From: Synechococcus sp. 8F6
GTDB lineage: Bacteria > Cyanobacteriota > Cyanobacteriia > PCC-6307 > Cyanobiaceae
Assembly: GCF_002252665.1 (NCBI RefSeq)
Contig: NZ_NQKZ01000010.1
Span: 44,204 to 108,203, forward strand
Length of the DNA: 64,000 nucleotides
Reading direction: 5' to 3'
Positions 26,932 to 35,421 of this stretch are shown here, piece after piece. Within the stretch, counting starts at the first letter, position 1, and every line of letters begins with the position of its first letter. Position numbers and translations under genes: made by a program. The notes beneath the pieces are model-generated. The model saw nothing but the letters and a program-made list of their open reading frames with translations, ran no database searches and was not told where the DNA came from.

Positions 26932-27867
26932 TCAGCGAGCAGCGGCGGGAATCAGACGGATCGTCTCAACCCCCAGCAGGATTGCCTCGAAGCTGGCAAG
27001 AAGGGCGGATTCGGGCATCGCCACGGCACTGGTCGGCCCCAGCCAACGGTTCACCGCCGCGACCGTGTCCGGCTCACCATCGAGGTAGCCCTGCAACAGG
27101 CGGGCGATGGCCAGGTTCGCCAGATTGCGGAAGGCCGAATCGTTCTCGGCCAGCACGCAGCTCACCGCATAGGCCTCGAAGGGCAAATCGGGCGTCAGGG
27201 CCAGACCCTTGAGCCCCTGTTGGCGCACCAGACCAGCCAGCACAACCGTGTCGCCGACCACACCCTCAACCGTTCCAGCCCTCAGCGCCGCCACCGCCGC
27301 GCTGAGGTTGTCGAAGGCCACCACCGTGGCCTTGGGTTGCATGCCCCGCAGCTCGGTCTCACCCAACGACTGGCGCACCACGGCGATACGCCGTCCGGCC
27401 AGGGCCGCCGGGCTGCCATCAAAGCGGCCGGCCGGAGCCAGCAGCCTCAACCCCGAGATCCCGATCGGCAGCGAAAAGTCCACCTGCATGTCCAGCTCCC
27501 AGCTGAACGGAAAACCGCAAGCCAGATCCGCCTTGCCATTGGTGATGGTGTCGACCAGGCTGCGCGGATTGGCAACCGGCGCGAAGCGCACCGTCACCGG
27601 CCGGCCCACGGCCCGGGCCACCTCGGCTGCGATCCGATCGGCCACCAGGATGCCGTAGCCACTGGGCTGCCCCTGGGGACCCACCACCACCAGCGGGGGC
27701 ACATCGGCGAGCCCGCTCATCACCAGCTCGCCGGTGCGCGCAGCCCGCTGAACCACACCCTCGGCCAGGGCAGCCGCCGGCATCACGGCCAGCAGGCCCA
27801 GCGTCGCGATGCTCCCGGCGAGTCCGCGCCAAATTTGTGTCGCCACCCTGCCTTGAGAGGAACTCAT
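26932..27867 (-). CDS. grrP: GrrP-like periplasmic substrate-binding protein, orphan
   Basis: The 311-residue protein has a signal peptide ending AAALA and a solute-binding type 3 fold: a GYGILVADRIAAEVARAVGRPVTVRF segment, LVDTITNGKADLACGFPFSWE and a type-3 RIAVVRQSLGETEL turn. No ABC permease or ATPase gene is nearby. A binding-protein homologue without transporter genes is the third member of GRRM systems, upstream of the precursor. Its role, perhaps holding the mature peptide or sensing something outside the membrane, is unknown. It is probably the first gene of the operon. Confidence 0.85.
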   Translation of the reverse strand: MSSSQGRVATQIWRGLAGSIATLGLLAVMPAAALAEGVVQRAARTGELVMSGLADVPPLVVVGPQGQPSGYGILVADRIAAEVARAVGRPVTVRFAPVANPRSLVDTITNGKADLACGFPFSWELDMQVDFSLPIGISGLRLLAPAGRFDGSPAALAGRRIAVVRQSLGETELRGMQPKATVVAFDNLSAAVAALRAGTVEGVVGDTVVLAGLVRQQGLKGLALTPDLPFEAYAVSCVLAENDSAFRNLANLAIARLLQGYLDGEPDTVAAVNRWLGPTSAVAMPESALLASFEAILLGVETIRLIPAAAR

Positions 27868-27922
27868 CGCATTATGCAGAGGGCCAGCCCGGCTGCCAAC
27901 GCAACGGGCTCAAGCGTCAAAT

Positions 27923-28810
27923 TCAGGTGTCAAAGCGCATGCTCAGATCCAACCAGACGCTGCAGGTGATCGACGCGCTGGTGGAGATCAGATCAATGCC
28001 CGTAGCGGCGTAGCTCCGCAGCTGCTCGGGTTGCACGCCGGAGGCCTCCAGCACCAGCTGCCTCCCCTGGGCGAGCGCCCGCAACTGGGGCACCAGCTCC
28101 GCCAGCTGGTGGGGGGTGAATTCATCGAGTAGCACCCCATCCGCCCCGGCCCGCACCGCAGCTTCCGCTTCTGCAGCGGTTTCCGCCTCCACGATCACCC
28201 GGGCCGGCCAGGGGGCCGCGGCCCGCACCGCCGCGATCGCGGCATCCACCCCACCTGCCCAAGCCAGGTGGTTCTCCTTGAGCATGGCGGCGTCATCGAG
28301 GCCTTGGCGGTGGTTGAGGCCGCCGCCGCAGCGCACGGCGTACTTCTCCAGCACCCGCAGACCCGGTGTGGTTTTGCGGGTATCGGCCAGGCGCACGCCC
28401 GTGCCGGCGAGCTCCGCCACCAGCGCCGCCGTGGCGGTGGCGATGCCGGAGAGCCGCATGGCCAGATTCAGAGCGGTGCGCTCACCAGCCACCAGGGCCG
28501 TGGCCGGGCCCTCCAGCTCCAGCAGCCGCTGCCCCGCCGCCACCGCCGCCCCATCGCGCACCAGCAGCCGCACCACCACCCCGGGATCCAGCAGCCGGAA
28601 CAGGGGCTCCACCAGCACGCCGCCACAGAACACCCCATCGGCCTTTGCGAGCCATTGGGCCCGGCCGCTGCAGCCCGCCAGGGCCGCGGCCGTGAGGTCG
28701 CCGCGGCCCAGATCTTCCGCCAACCAGGCGCGCAGCTGGGCCTCCAGCTGGGGGGTGAAGGGCAGGCGGGCGGTTGTCACAGGGGTGATGGTCAGGGCAG
28801 GGATGGGCAT
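27923..28810 (-). CDS. nadC: Nicotinate-nucleotide pyrophosphorylase (carboxylating)
   Basis: NadC makes nicotinate mononucleotide from quinolinate and PRPP in NAD synthesis. The 295 residues show EDLGRGDLTAAAL, the ALNLAMRLSGIATAT block, ADTRKTTPGLRVLEKYAVRCGGGLNHRQGLDDAAMLKENH, and the C-terminal EASGVQPEQLRSYAATGIDLISTSA. These are the catalytic and phosphate-binding motifs of the family. ATG at 28810 is used; later GTG codons would trim a variable lead. It ends 55 bases before grrP, so it could share a transcript with the GRRM operon. Confidence 0.96.
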   Translation of the reverse strand: MPIPALTITPVTTARLPFTPQLEAQLRAWLAEDLGRGDLTAAALAGCSGRAQWLAKADGVFCGGVLVEPLFRLLDPGVVVRLLVRDGAAVAAGQRLLELEGPATALVAGERTALNLAMRLSGIATATAALVAELAGTGVRLADTRKTTPGLRVLEKYAVRCGGGLNHRQGLDDAAMLKENHLAWAGGVDAAIAAVRAAAPWPARVIVEAETAAEAEAAVRAGADGVLLDEFTPHQLAELVPQLRALAQGRQLVLEASGVQPEQLRSYAATGIDLISTSASITCSVWLDLSMRFDT

Positions 28811-28928
28811 TGCCCCTCCGAGCCAGAGCTAGCCAATGATGCGGCGGAACTGATGGGCGAAACGATTGGCGATATCGATGCTGCGAAATGAATCCCTCCT
28901 GCAGGAGCCGCTGGTACACCTGCACAAC

Positions 28929-28967
28929 GCTGTCGAATTCTGTACAAGTTGTACAGAATTCGACAGC
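28929..28967. repeat. Perfect 39-base palindrome between nadC and mnmE
   Basis: Nineteen bases on each side of a single central G (28948) are perfectly complementary. It includes GAATTC on both arms and a TGTACAA-G-TTGTACA core. There is no following T-run, so it is not an ordinary terminator. Composition is AT-richer than its surroundings. Possible roles are a regulator binding site, a transcript-processing hairpin, or a recombination remnant. Confidence 0.95.
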
Positions 28968-29037
28968 AGATCTCGCCCAGATCAACCCACCGCCGCACCA
29001 ACACGGATCGAGGCCTGTTTTGCCAGCAGAACCCTGG

Positions 29038-30426
29038 CTACTTGCCGATGCAGAAACGGGCGAACACCCGATCCAGCACCGCCTCGCTCACCTCCTCGCC
29101 GGTGATCTCGCCCAGGGCCCGCACAGCGGCCCGTAGGTCGATCGTCCAGAAATCCCAGGGCAACTGCTGCGCAGCCGCCTCGAGGGACGCCCCCAAGCTC
29201 AAGGCCGCTGCGGCCGCCAGATCCCGCTGGCGGGCGTTGAGAGCTACCTCCAAACCCTCGGCAGGGCCGGCGCCGCAGCGGCGCAGCAGCTCCGCCACCA
29301 ACGCATCGCGGCCGGCACCCGTGAGAGCGCAGAAGCGCACATCGGCCGGCTCTCCAGCCCCAGCGGGCACCAGGCCCACCGCCAGGCCAGCCACATCAGC
29401 CTTGTTGCCCGCCACCAGCAGCACGGCGCCCTCGGGCACCAACTCCCGCAGGGCCTGATCCTCCGGGCTCCAGCCGGCGCTGAGATCAAACAACAACAGC
29501 ACCGCATCGGCGGCGGCCAGGGCGGCCCGAGAGCGCTCAATGCCCAGCTGCTCCACCCGGTCGCCGGTGTCGCGGATGCCGGCGGTGTCGAGCAGGGTGA
29601 GCGGCACCCCATCGAGCACCAGCTCGCTCTCCAGCAGGTCGCGGGTGGTGCCGGGCAGGTCGGTCACGATCGCCCGCTCACGGCGGCTGAGCAGGTTGAG
29701 CAGGCTCGATTTGCCCACGTTGGGGCGGCCCACGATCGCCACCCGCAACCCCTGACGCAGCAGCTCCCCCTGACGCGCTTCGGCCACCAGTTGCTCCAAC
29801 GCAGCCCTCACAGCCTCCAGCTCCGCCACCACCGCGGTGCCATCGAGGGGCGGGAGATCCTCCTCGAAATCCACCCGCGCCTCCAGCTCCGCCAACTGGT
29901 CGAGCAGGCGCGAGCGCAGGGCGCCCAGGCGCCGCTGCAGGCCGCCGTCGATGCCGGCCATGGCCAGCTGGGCCGCGCGGCGCGAGCGGGCCGTGATCAT
30001 CTCGCCAATCGCCTCGGCCCGGGTGAGATCGAGCCGGCCGTTGAAGAAGGCCCGCTGGCTGAACTCCCCCGGCAGGGCCCGGCGCGCCCCGGCCGCCAGC
30101 ACCAGCTCCAGCACCCGCTGCACCGCCACCAGGCCGCCGTGGCAGTGCAGCTCCACCACGGTTTCACGGGTAAAGCTGCGGGGAGCCCGCATCAGCAGTA
30201 GCAGCGCTTCATCCACCCGCTCACCGCTGGCGGGATCCACCACGTGGCCGTAGAGCACCCGGTGGCTATCCCAGGCCTGCCGCCCAGGCGCCGCAAACAA
30301 AAGCCGGCCGATCGGCTCCGCCGCGGCCCCGGAGATTCTTACGATCGCCACACTGCCTTCGCCCGGCGCCACCGCCGTGGCGATGGCCGCGATGGTGTCA
30401 GCGGTTCCGGAGTCGTTGAGGCGCAT
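29038..30426 (-). CDS. mnmE: tRNA modification GTPase MnmE
   Basis: MnmE with MnmG modifies the wobble uridine of certain tRNAs. The 462-residue protein has the folate-binding N-terminal domain (TIAAIATAVAPGEGSVAIVRISG), the G1 motif GRPNVGKSS, G3 DTAGIRDT, G4 NKAD, and the C-terminal Cys of FCIGK that is required for activity. ATG at 30426 is the family start; the open frame further upstream is not needed. The region between its stop and nadC contains the 39-base palindrome. Confidence 0.97.
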   Translation of the reverse strand: MRLNDSGTADTIAAIATAVAPGEGSVAIVRISGAAAEPIGRLLFAAPGRQAWDSHRVLYGHVVDPASGERVDEALLLLMRAPRSFTRETVVELHCHGGLVAVQRVLELVLAAGARRALPGEFSQRAFFNGRLDLTRAEAIGEMITARSRRAAQLAMAGIDGGLQRRLGALRSRLLDQLAELEARVDFEEDLPPLDGTAVVAELEAVRAALEQLVAEARQGELLRQGLRVAIVGRPNVGKSSLLNLLSRRERAIVTDLPGTTRDLLESELVLDGVPLTLLDTAGIRDTGDRVEQLGIERSRAALAAADAVLLLFDLSAGWSPEDQALRELVPEGAVLLVAGNKADVAGLAVGLVPAGAGEPADVRFCALTGAGRDALVAELLRRCGAGPAEGLEVALNARQRDLAAAAALSLGASLEAAAQQLPWDFWTIDLRAAVRALGEITGEEVSEAVLDRVFARFCIGK

Positions 30427-30451
30427 CCCCCCATTCCAACCCCACACCGCC

Positions 30452-30895
30452 GTGGGCCGCCGCCTGCGCCAGCTGCTGGCCTGGCTCTGGCACCAGGAGG
30501 GCAGCCATGGCCAGCGGGCCCGGGGTCTGGCCGCCGGACTGCTCTGCGGCTGCTACCCGTTCTTCGGCCTGCAGATCCTGGGGAGCGTGGCGCTGGCCTC
30601 GTTGGTGCGGGGCAATCACCTGCTGGCCGCGGCCGGCACCTGGGTGAGCAACCCCTTCACCTACGTGCCCCTCTATTGGTTCAACTACCAGGTGGGCTGC
30701 TGGCTGCTCGGGCCCGGGGGGGGATGGCCCGGCCCCGACAGCCTTCAGGACGGAAGCATCTGGCACAGCAGTGGGGCGTTCGTCAGCCGCCTGCTGCTGG
30801 GCTCCACCCTCGTTGGCCTGATCACCGCGCTCCTGGGGGGCTGGCTCTACTGGCACTGGCTGGAGCGGGAACATCGCCGCCGGCAGCAGGGCTGA
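30452..30895 (+). CDS. DUF2062 membrane protein
   Basis: The 147-residue protein contains QEGSHGQRARGLAAGLLCGCYPFFGLQILGSVALA, the core of the DUF2062 family, then two more helices. The start is probably the GTG at 30452, leaving 25 bases between it and the divergent mnmE start. DUF2062 proteins have no established role; in some bacteria they are linked to glycosyltransferases. Confidence 0.82.
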   Translation: MGRRLRQLLAWLWHQEGSHGQRARGLAAGLLCGCYPFFGLQILGSVALASLVRGNHLLAAAGTWVSNPFTYVPLYWFNYQVGCWLLGPGGGWPGPDSLQDGSIWHSSGAFVSRLLLGSTLVGLITALLGGWLYWHWLEREHRRRQQG

Positions 30896-30905
30896 TCAGC
30901 TCCGC

Positions 30906-31094
30906 TCAGGAACTGGCCAAACCGGGAAACACCATCAGGTCGATATGGCCCCCTTCAGGGTGGCGCCACTCGCGGAACTCCTCGGCCAGGGCATGCTGCT
31001 CCCGGGGCAAGGCCTGGGCCTGCAGGTCCTGGAGCCGCTGATGCACCAGGTCGAGGGTTTCGTCGATCAGTTGGGCCGCTTGCTCGGAGGTCAT
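30906..31094 (-). CDS. Small conserved hypothetical protein
   Basis: A 62-residue soluble peptide from the ATG at 31094: a helix (SEQAAQLIDETLDLVHQRLQDLQAQ) followed by EFREWRHPEGGHIDLMVFPG. The distribution of charge suggests a short coiled coil with a tail. No family recognised. It lies alone between convergent genes. Confidence 0.6.
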   Translation of the reverse strand: MTSEQAAQLIDETLDLVHQRLQDLQAQALPREQHALAEEFREWRHPEGGHIDLMVFPGLASS

Positions 31095-31245
31095 GGCGTG
31101 GCACGCGGGGGATGGAGTGGTTGTAAGGGGGCGCCAGCCGAGCCGCTGTAGCCGTCGTGACGGCTGAACCAGCCCTGTGGTCAGACCCTCACCCAGGAGC
31201 GGCCAGGCCGGTGGTGCGAAGATCGGCACTCATCAACGCGAGCCT

Positions 31246-31410
31246 GTGGCGGACGGCAAGGGTTCAGAAGGCAAGGGAACTTCGCGCTCGGCACTGTTCG
31301 GCCTGCTGCTGGTGTTGGGCTCCATGGGCGGCCTGGCCCTGCTGGTGTGGGTGACGCTGGTGATGCTCGACCTGAAGCACCTCAACACCGGCGGATTCAC
31401 CCTGCCCTAG
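31246..31410 (+). CDS. Small single-helix membrane protein
   Basis: The likely 54-residue product begins VADGKGSEGKGTSRSALF and has one hydrophobic helix (LFGLLLVLGSMGGLALLVWVTLVML), ending HLNTGGFTLP. GTG at 31246 is suggested because the upstream part of the open frame is Pro/Arg-rich and non-conserved in appearance. The stop overlaps the end of the convergent spoT gene by 4 bases. Function unknown. Confidence 0.55.
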   Translation: MADGKGSEGKGTSRSALFGLLLVLGSMGGLALLVWVTLVMLDLKHLNTGGFTLP

Positions 31411-33767
31411 CCGATCCCGGTGCGGGCGATATCGAGCACATCCGCCATCGAGCGGATCTGATTGACCGTGTTGGCCAGCTGGCTGGCACTGTCGAGCTCC
31501 ACCCGCAGATCGATGCGGGCGGGCTTGCCGGGATTGGTGCGCACCCGGGCATCACTCACGTTGATGCGGTGGTCGGAGAGGCGGGTGAGGATGTCTTTCA
31601 GCACGCCCACCCGGTCGAGCACCTCGATGCGCAGCTGCACCGGATAGCGGCGCGGGCGGGCATCGGTGGCCGAATTCCAGCGCACCGGCAGACGCCTCTC
31701 AGCCGGCACCTGGTCCACGTTGGAGCAGTCCTGGCGGTGGATCGTGATGCCGTGGTTGCCCAGGGCCACGGCTCCGAGAATCGGCTCACCCGGCAGGGGA
31801 CTGCAGCAGCCCCCCAGCCGGTAGTCGAGGCCCTCGAGGCCGAGGATCGGGCTGGCGCCGCCCGCTCCGCTCCCCTGGGAGTCGGCCTGGCCTGCATGGG
31901 CGGCCGCCACGCTGGCTGCCACCTGCTCGTTGCTGGGCACGGGGGCCGAGGCCTCGCTGGCCAGGCGCAGTTCCTCCCGCAGGCGGTTGAGCACCTGGTG
32001 CAGGGTGACCCCGCCGAACCCCAGCGACGCCAGCAGGTCTTCGGTGCCCGTGAGGTTGCAGCGGCGGGCCACCTTGGCCATCGCCTCCCCATGGAGCAGG
32101 GCATCGAAGCCATCGCGGCCCAACTCCCGCTCCAGCAGTTCCGTGCCGCGCAGGATGTTCTCCTCACGGTGGCTGGTTTTGTACCAGTGGCGGATGCGAT
32201 TGCGGGCCGTGGGGGTGGCCACGAAGTTGAGCCAGTCGAGGCTCGGGTGCGCCGTCTTGGCGGTGATCACCTGCACGAAGTCGCCGTTTTGCAGGGGAGT
32301 GGCGAGGGGGCAGAGACGGTCGTTGATGCGCACGCCCTGGCAATGGTTGCCGATCTCCGAGTGGATCCGATAAGCGAAGTCCACGGCTGTGGACCCCTTG
32401 CGAAGGCCCACCACATCGCCATTGGGAGTGAACACGAAGACCTCTTCATCGAAGAGGTCTTCCTTGATCGAACGCAGGAAATCGCTGCTGTCGGTGCCGC
32501 CGTCATCCTTCTGCCAGTCGACCAGCTGCCGCAGCCAGTTGAACCGCTCCGCATCGGCACCGGACGCCGCTGGCGAACCACCTTCCTTGTACTTCCAGTG
32601 GGCCGCGATGCCGTACTCGGCCACCTGGTGCATGTCGGTGGTGCGGATCTGCACCTCGATCGGCCGATGACGGCCGATCACGGCCGTGTGCAGGGATTGG
32701 TAGCCGTTGGGCTTGGGCAGACCGATGTAGTCCTTGAAGCGCCCAGGGATCGGCCGGAAGGTGTCGTGCACCACCGCCAAGGCCCGGTAACAGCTCTCGA
32801 GATTCGGGCAGAGAATCCGCAGGGCGGCCACGTCGAAGATCTCGTGGAACGCCTTCTGCTGGCGCTGCATCTTGCTCCAGATGCCATAGAGGTGCTTGGG
32901 CCGGCCGCTTACCTCGCAATGGGCCAGCCCCACGGCGGCCAGCCGATCGCGCAGCAACTGCACGGTCACCTCCAGCCGCTCCTCGCGCTCGCTGCGCTTG
33001 GTGGCCACCTGCTGCTGCACATCCCGATAGGCCTCGGGCTCGAGGATCTTGAAGGCCAGATCCTCCAGCTCCCACTTGAGCCGGCCGATGCCGAGGCGAT
33101 TGGCCAGGGGGGCGTAGATCTCCCGGGTTTCGCGGGCGATCCGCAGCTGCTTCTCGGGCTTGAGGGCACCCAGGGTGCGCATGTTGTGCAGGCGATCCGC
33201 CAGCTTCACCAGCACCACGCGGATGTCGCTGGCCATGGCCAGAAACATGCGGCGCAGGTTTTCAGCCTGGGCCTCTGTGTGGTTGGTGAAGTGGATGCCG
33301 CCGAGCTTGGTCACCCCCTCCACCAGGGCCCGCACCTCGGCGCCGAAGTGCTGCTCGATCTCCTCGGGCGTCGCCTCGGTGTCTTCCACCACATCGTGGA
33401 GGAAGCCAGCAGCGATCACACCGGCACTGGCGCCGATGTCGCGCAGCAGATCGGCAACGGCAACCGGATGAATGATGTAGGGCTCGCCGCTGGCCCTGAA
33501 CTGGCCCTCGTGGAGCTGGTAGGCGAAATCAAAGGCGGAAGCCAGCAGGGCCTCGGGATCGGTTGGGCAGCTCTCCCCCTCCCCCGGCGGCACGTGCTCG
33601 ATGCAGCGCTGCAACCACTCGGGCAGGGGCAGGCCGTAGTCGGCGGGGGTGCGGATCGGCCGGCGTCCCAGGGCTTGGCTCTCCGGGGCTGGCCCAGGGG
33701 CAGGTGGAACAGCCGCGACTGAAACAGCCACGGCGGTTGCGTCCAGATCGGGAACCGCCCTGAGCAT
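31407..33767 (-). CDS. spoT: Bifunctional (p)ppGpp synthetase/hydrolase
   Basis: The Rel/SpoT protein makes and degrades the starvation signal (p)ppGpp. Domains in order: HD hydrolase (H100; H124-D125 in GFLHDVVEDTEAT), synthetase with RFKDYIGLPKPNGYQSLHT, TGS (VFVFTPNGDVVGLRKGSTAVDFAYRIH), and a C-terminal ACT region (VLKDILTRLSDHRINVSDARV). Both catalytic halves look intact. The ATG at 33767 gives 786 residues; a longer open frame to 33848 overlaps the start of the ABC gene and is not used. Confidence 0.95.
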   Translation of the reverse strand: MLRAVPDLDATAVAVSVAAVPPAPGPAPESQALGRRPIRTPADYGLPLPEWLQRCIEHVPPGEGESCPTDPEALLASAFDFAYQLHEGQFRASGEPYIIHPVAVADLLRDIGASAGVIAAGFLHDVVEDTEATPEEIEQHFGAEVRALVEGVTKLGGIHFTNHTEAQAENLRRMFLAMASDIRVVLVKLADRLHNMRTLGALKPEKQLRIARETREIYAPLANRLGIGRLKWELEDLAFKILEPEAYRDVQQQVATKRSEREERLEVTVQLLRDRLAAVGLAHCEVSGRPKHLYGIWSKMQRQQKAFHEIFDVAALRILCPNLESCYRALAVVHDTFRPIPGRFKDYIGLPKPNGYQSLHTAVIGRHRPIEVQIRTTDMHQVAEYGIAAHWKYKEGGSPAASGADAERFNWLRQLVDWQKDDGGTDSSDFLRSIKEDLFDEEVFVFTPNGDVVGLRKGSTAVDFAYRIHSEIGNHCQGVRINDRLCPLATPLQNGDFVQVITAKTAHPSLDWLNFVATPTARNRIRHWYKTSHREENILRGTELLERELGRDGFDALLHGEAMAKVARRCNLTGTEDLLASLGFGGVTLHQVLNRLREELRLASEASAPVPSNEQVAASVAAAHAGQADSQGSGAGGASPILGLEGLDYRLGGCCSPLPGEPILGAVALGNHGITIHRQDCSNVDQVPAERRLPVRWNSATDARPRRYPVQLRIEVLDRVGVLKDILTRLSDHRINVSDARVRTNPGKPARIDLRVELDSASQLANTVNQIRSMADVLDIARTGIG

Positions 33768-33819
33768 TCCACCCTGCGGAATTGCCTCATCGTATGCAGC
33801 GGCGGCCAAGCTGGGGACC

Positions 33820-35421
33820 ATGACCAGCCCCGTGCTTGCAATCGACAACCTGGTGGTGCGCTACCCCGGTGCGGAGCGTCCCACCCTGGATGGGCTGACG
33901 CTCAGCCTGAGCCCGGGCGAGCGGCTGGCCCTGGTGGGCCCCTCCGGCTGCGGCAAAAGCACCGTGGCCCGGGCGGTGCTGCAGCTGCTGCCCCCGGGCA
34001 GCCAGTGCAGCGGTGGGCTGCTGCTGGCTGGGCAAAACCCCAGCCGGCTGCGGCGGAGTGCCCTGCGGCAGCTGCGCGGCGAAGCGGTGGGGCTGGTGTT
34101 TCAAGACCCGATGACCCGCCTGAACCCGCTGCTCACGATCGGCGACCATCTGGGCGACACCCTGGCGGCCCACCGACCCCGGTGGCGGCGGCGCCAGGTG
34201 CGGGAGCAGGCCGAAGCCTTGCTGGAGCGGGTGGGCATCCAGGCGGAGCGCTACGGCAGCTACCCCCATGAGTTCAGCGGCGGCATGCGCCAGCGGCTGG
34301 CGATTGCGCTGGCCATGGCCCTGCAGCCGCCCTTGGTGATCGCCGACGAACCCACCACCAGCCTGGATGTGGCTGTGGCCGGCCAGGTGATGGGGGAACT
34401 GACCAACCTCTGCCGGGAAGCGGGCAGTGCCCTGCTGCTGATCAGCCACGACCTGGCGATGGCGGGCCGCTGGTGTGACCAGATCGCCGTGTTGGATCAG
34501 GGCCGGCTGATCGAGCAGGCCCCAGCCCAGCAGTTGCTCACCGCCCCGGCCTCCCCCCTGGCCCAGCGGCTGGTGGCCAAGGCGCGGGAACGGGAAGGCG
34601 CCCAGAGCCCCGCACCGCTGCCGGCCGCTGCCTTGCTGGAGCTGGAGGAGCTGCGCAGCTGGCACGCCCTGCCCTCGCTGCCCTGGCAAACCCGCTGGCT
34701 GAAGGCGGTGGACGGGGTGAGCCTGCGGCTGCAGCCGGGCGAAACCCTTGGCCTGGTGGGGGCCTCCGGCTGCGGCAAGAGCACCCTCTGCCGGGCGCTG
34801 ATGGGACTGGCACCGGTGCGGGGCGGCAGCGTGCGGCTGGAGGGCCGCAACCTGCTGAGCCTGCGGGGCCGGGCTTTGCGGCAAGCGCGGCGTGGCATCC
34901 AGATGGTGTTCCAAGACCCCCTGGCCTGCCTCAACCCCCAGATGGCGGTAGGTGAGGCGATCGCCGATCCGCTGCTGATCCATGGCCTGGCCAGCCGCGC
35001 CCAGGCCCGCCAGCGCGCCCGCGAGCTGCTGGGCGCCGTGGGGCTCACCCCGCCCAAAGCCTTCGAAAATCGCCTGCCCCGCCAGCTCTCGGGCGGCCAG
35101 CAGCAGCGGGTGGCCATCGCCCGGGCCCTGGTGCTCGAGCCCAAGGTGCTGCTCTGCGATGAGAGCGTGAGCATGCTCGATGCCGAGGTGCAGGCCGACG
35201 TGCTGGCCCTGCTGCGGGAGCTGCAGCAGCGCCTGGGGCTGGGGATGCTGTTTGTGACCCACGACCTCTCGGTGGCCAGTGGCTTCTGCCACCGGGTGAT
35301 CGTGCTGGAGGGGGGGAAGATCGTGGAGGAGGGCCCCGGCGCACGGCTACTGACCGATCCCCAGGCCGCCATCACCCGCGCATTGGTGGAGGCATGCCCG
35401 CGGCTGCCGGGCGTCGCCTGA
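33820..35421 (+). CDS. Fused double ATP-binding protein of an oligopeptide/glutathione-type ABC importer
   Basis: The 533-residue protein contains two nucleotide-binding domains. NBD1 has GPSGCGKST (40-48), a FQDPMTRLNPLLTIG loop and the FSGGMRQRLAIA signature; NBD2 has GASGCGKST near 313, FQDPLACLNP and LSGGQQQRVAIA. Both look catalytically complete. This arrangement matches DppD-DppF or GsiA/YejF ATPases that power peptide or glutathione uptake. No permease or binding-protein gene is adjacent, so the substrate is open. The 3' end overlaps convergent rluD by 50 bases. Confidence 0.9.
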   Translation: MTSPVLAIDNLVVRYPGAERPTLDGLTLSLSPGERLALVGPSGCGKSTVARAVLQLLPPGSQCSGGLLLAGQNPSRLRRSALRQLRGEAVGLVFQDPMTRLNPLLTIGDHLGDTLAAHRPRWRRRQVREQAEALLERVGIQAERYGSYPHEFSGGMRQRLAIALAMALQPPLVIADEPTTSLDVAVAGQVMGELTNLCREAGSALLLISHDLAMAGRWCDQIAVLDQGRLIEQAPAQQLLTAPASPLAQRLVAKAREREGAQSPAPLPAAALLELEELRSWHALPSLPWQTRWLKAVDGVSLRLQPGETLGLVGASGCGKSTLCRALMGLAPVRGGSVRLEGRNLLSLRGRALRQARRGIQMVFQDPLACLNPQMAVGEAIADPLLIHGLASRAQARQRARELLGAVGLTPPKAFENRLPRQLSGGQQQRVAIARALVLEPKVLLCDESVSMLDAEVQADVLALLRELQQRLGLGMLFVTHDLSVASGFCHRVIVLEGGKIVEEGPGARLLTDPQAAITRALVEACPRLPGVA

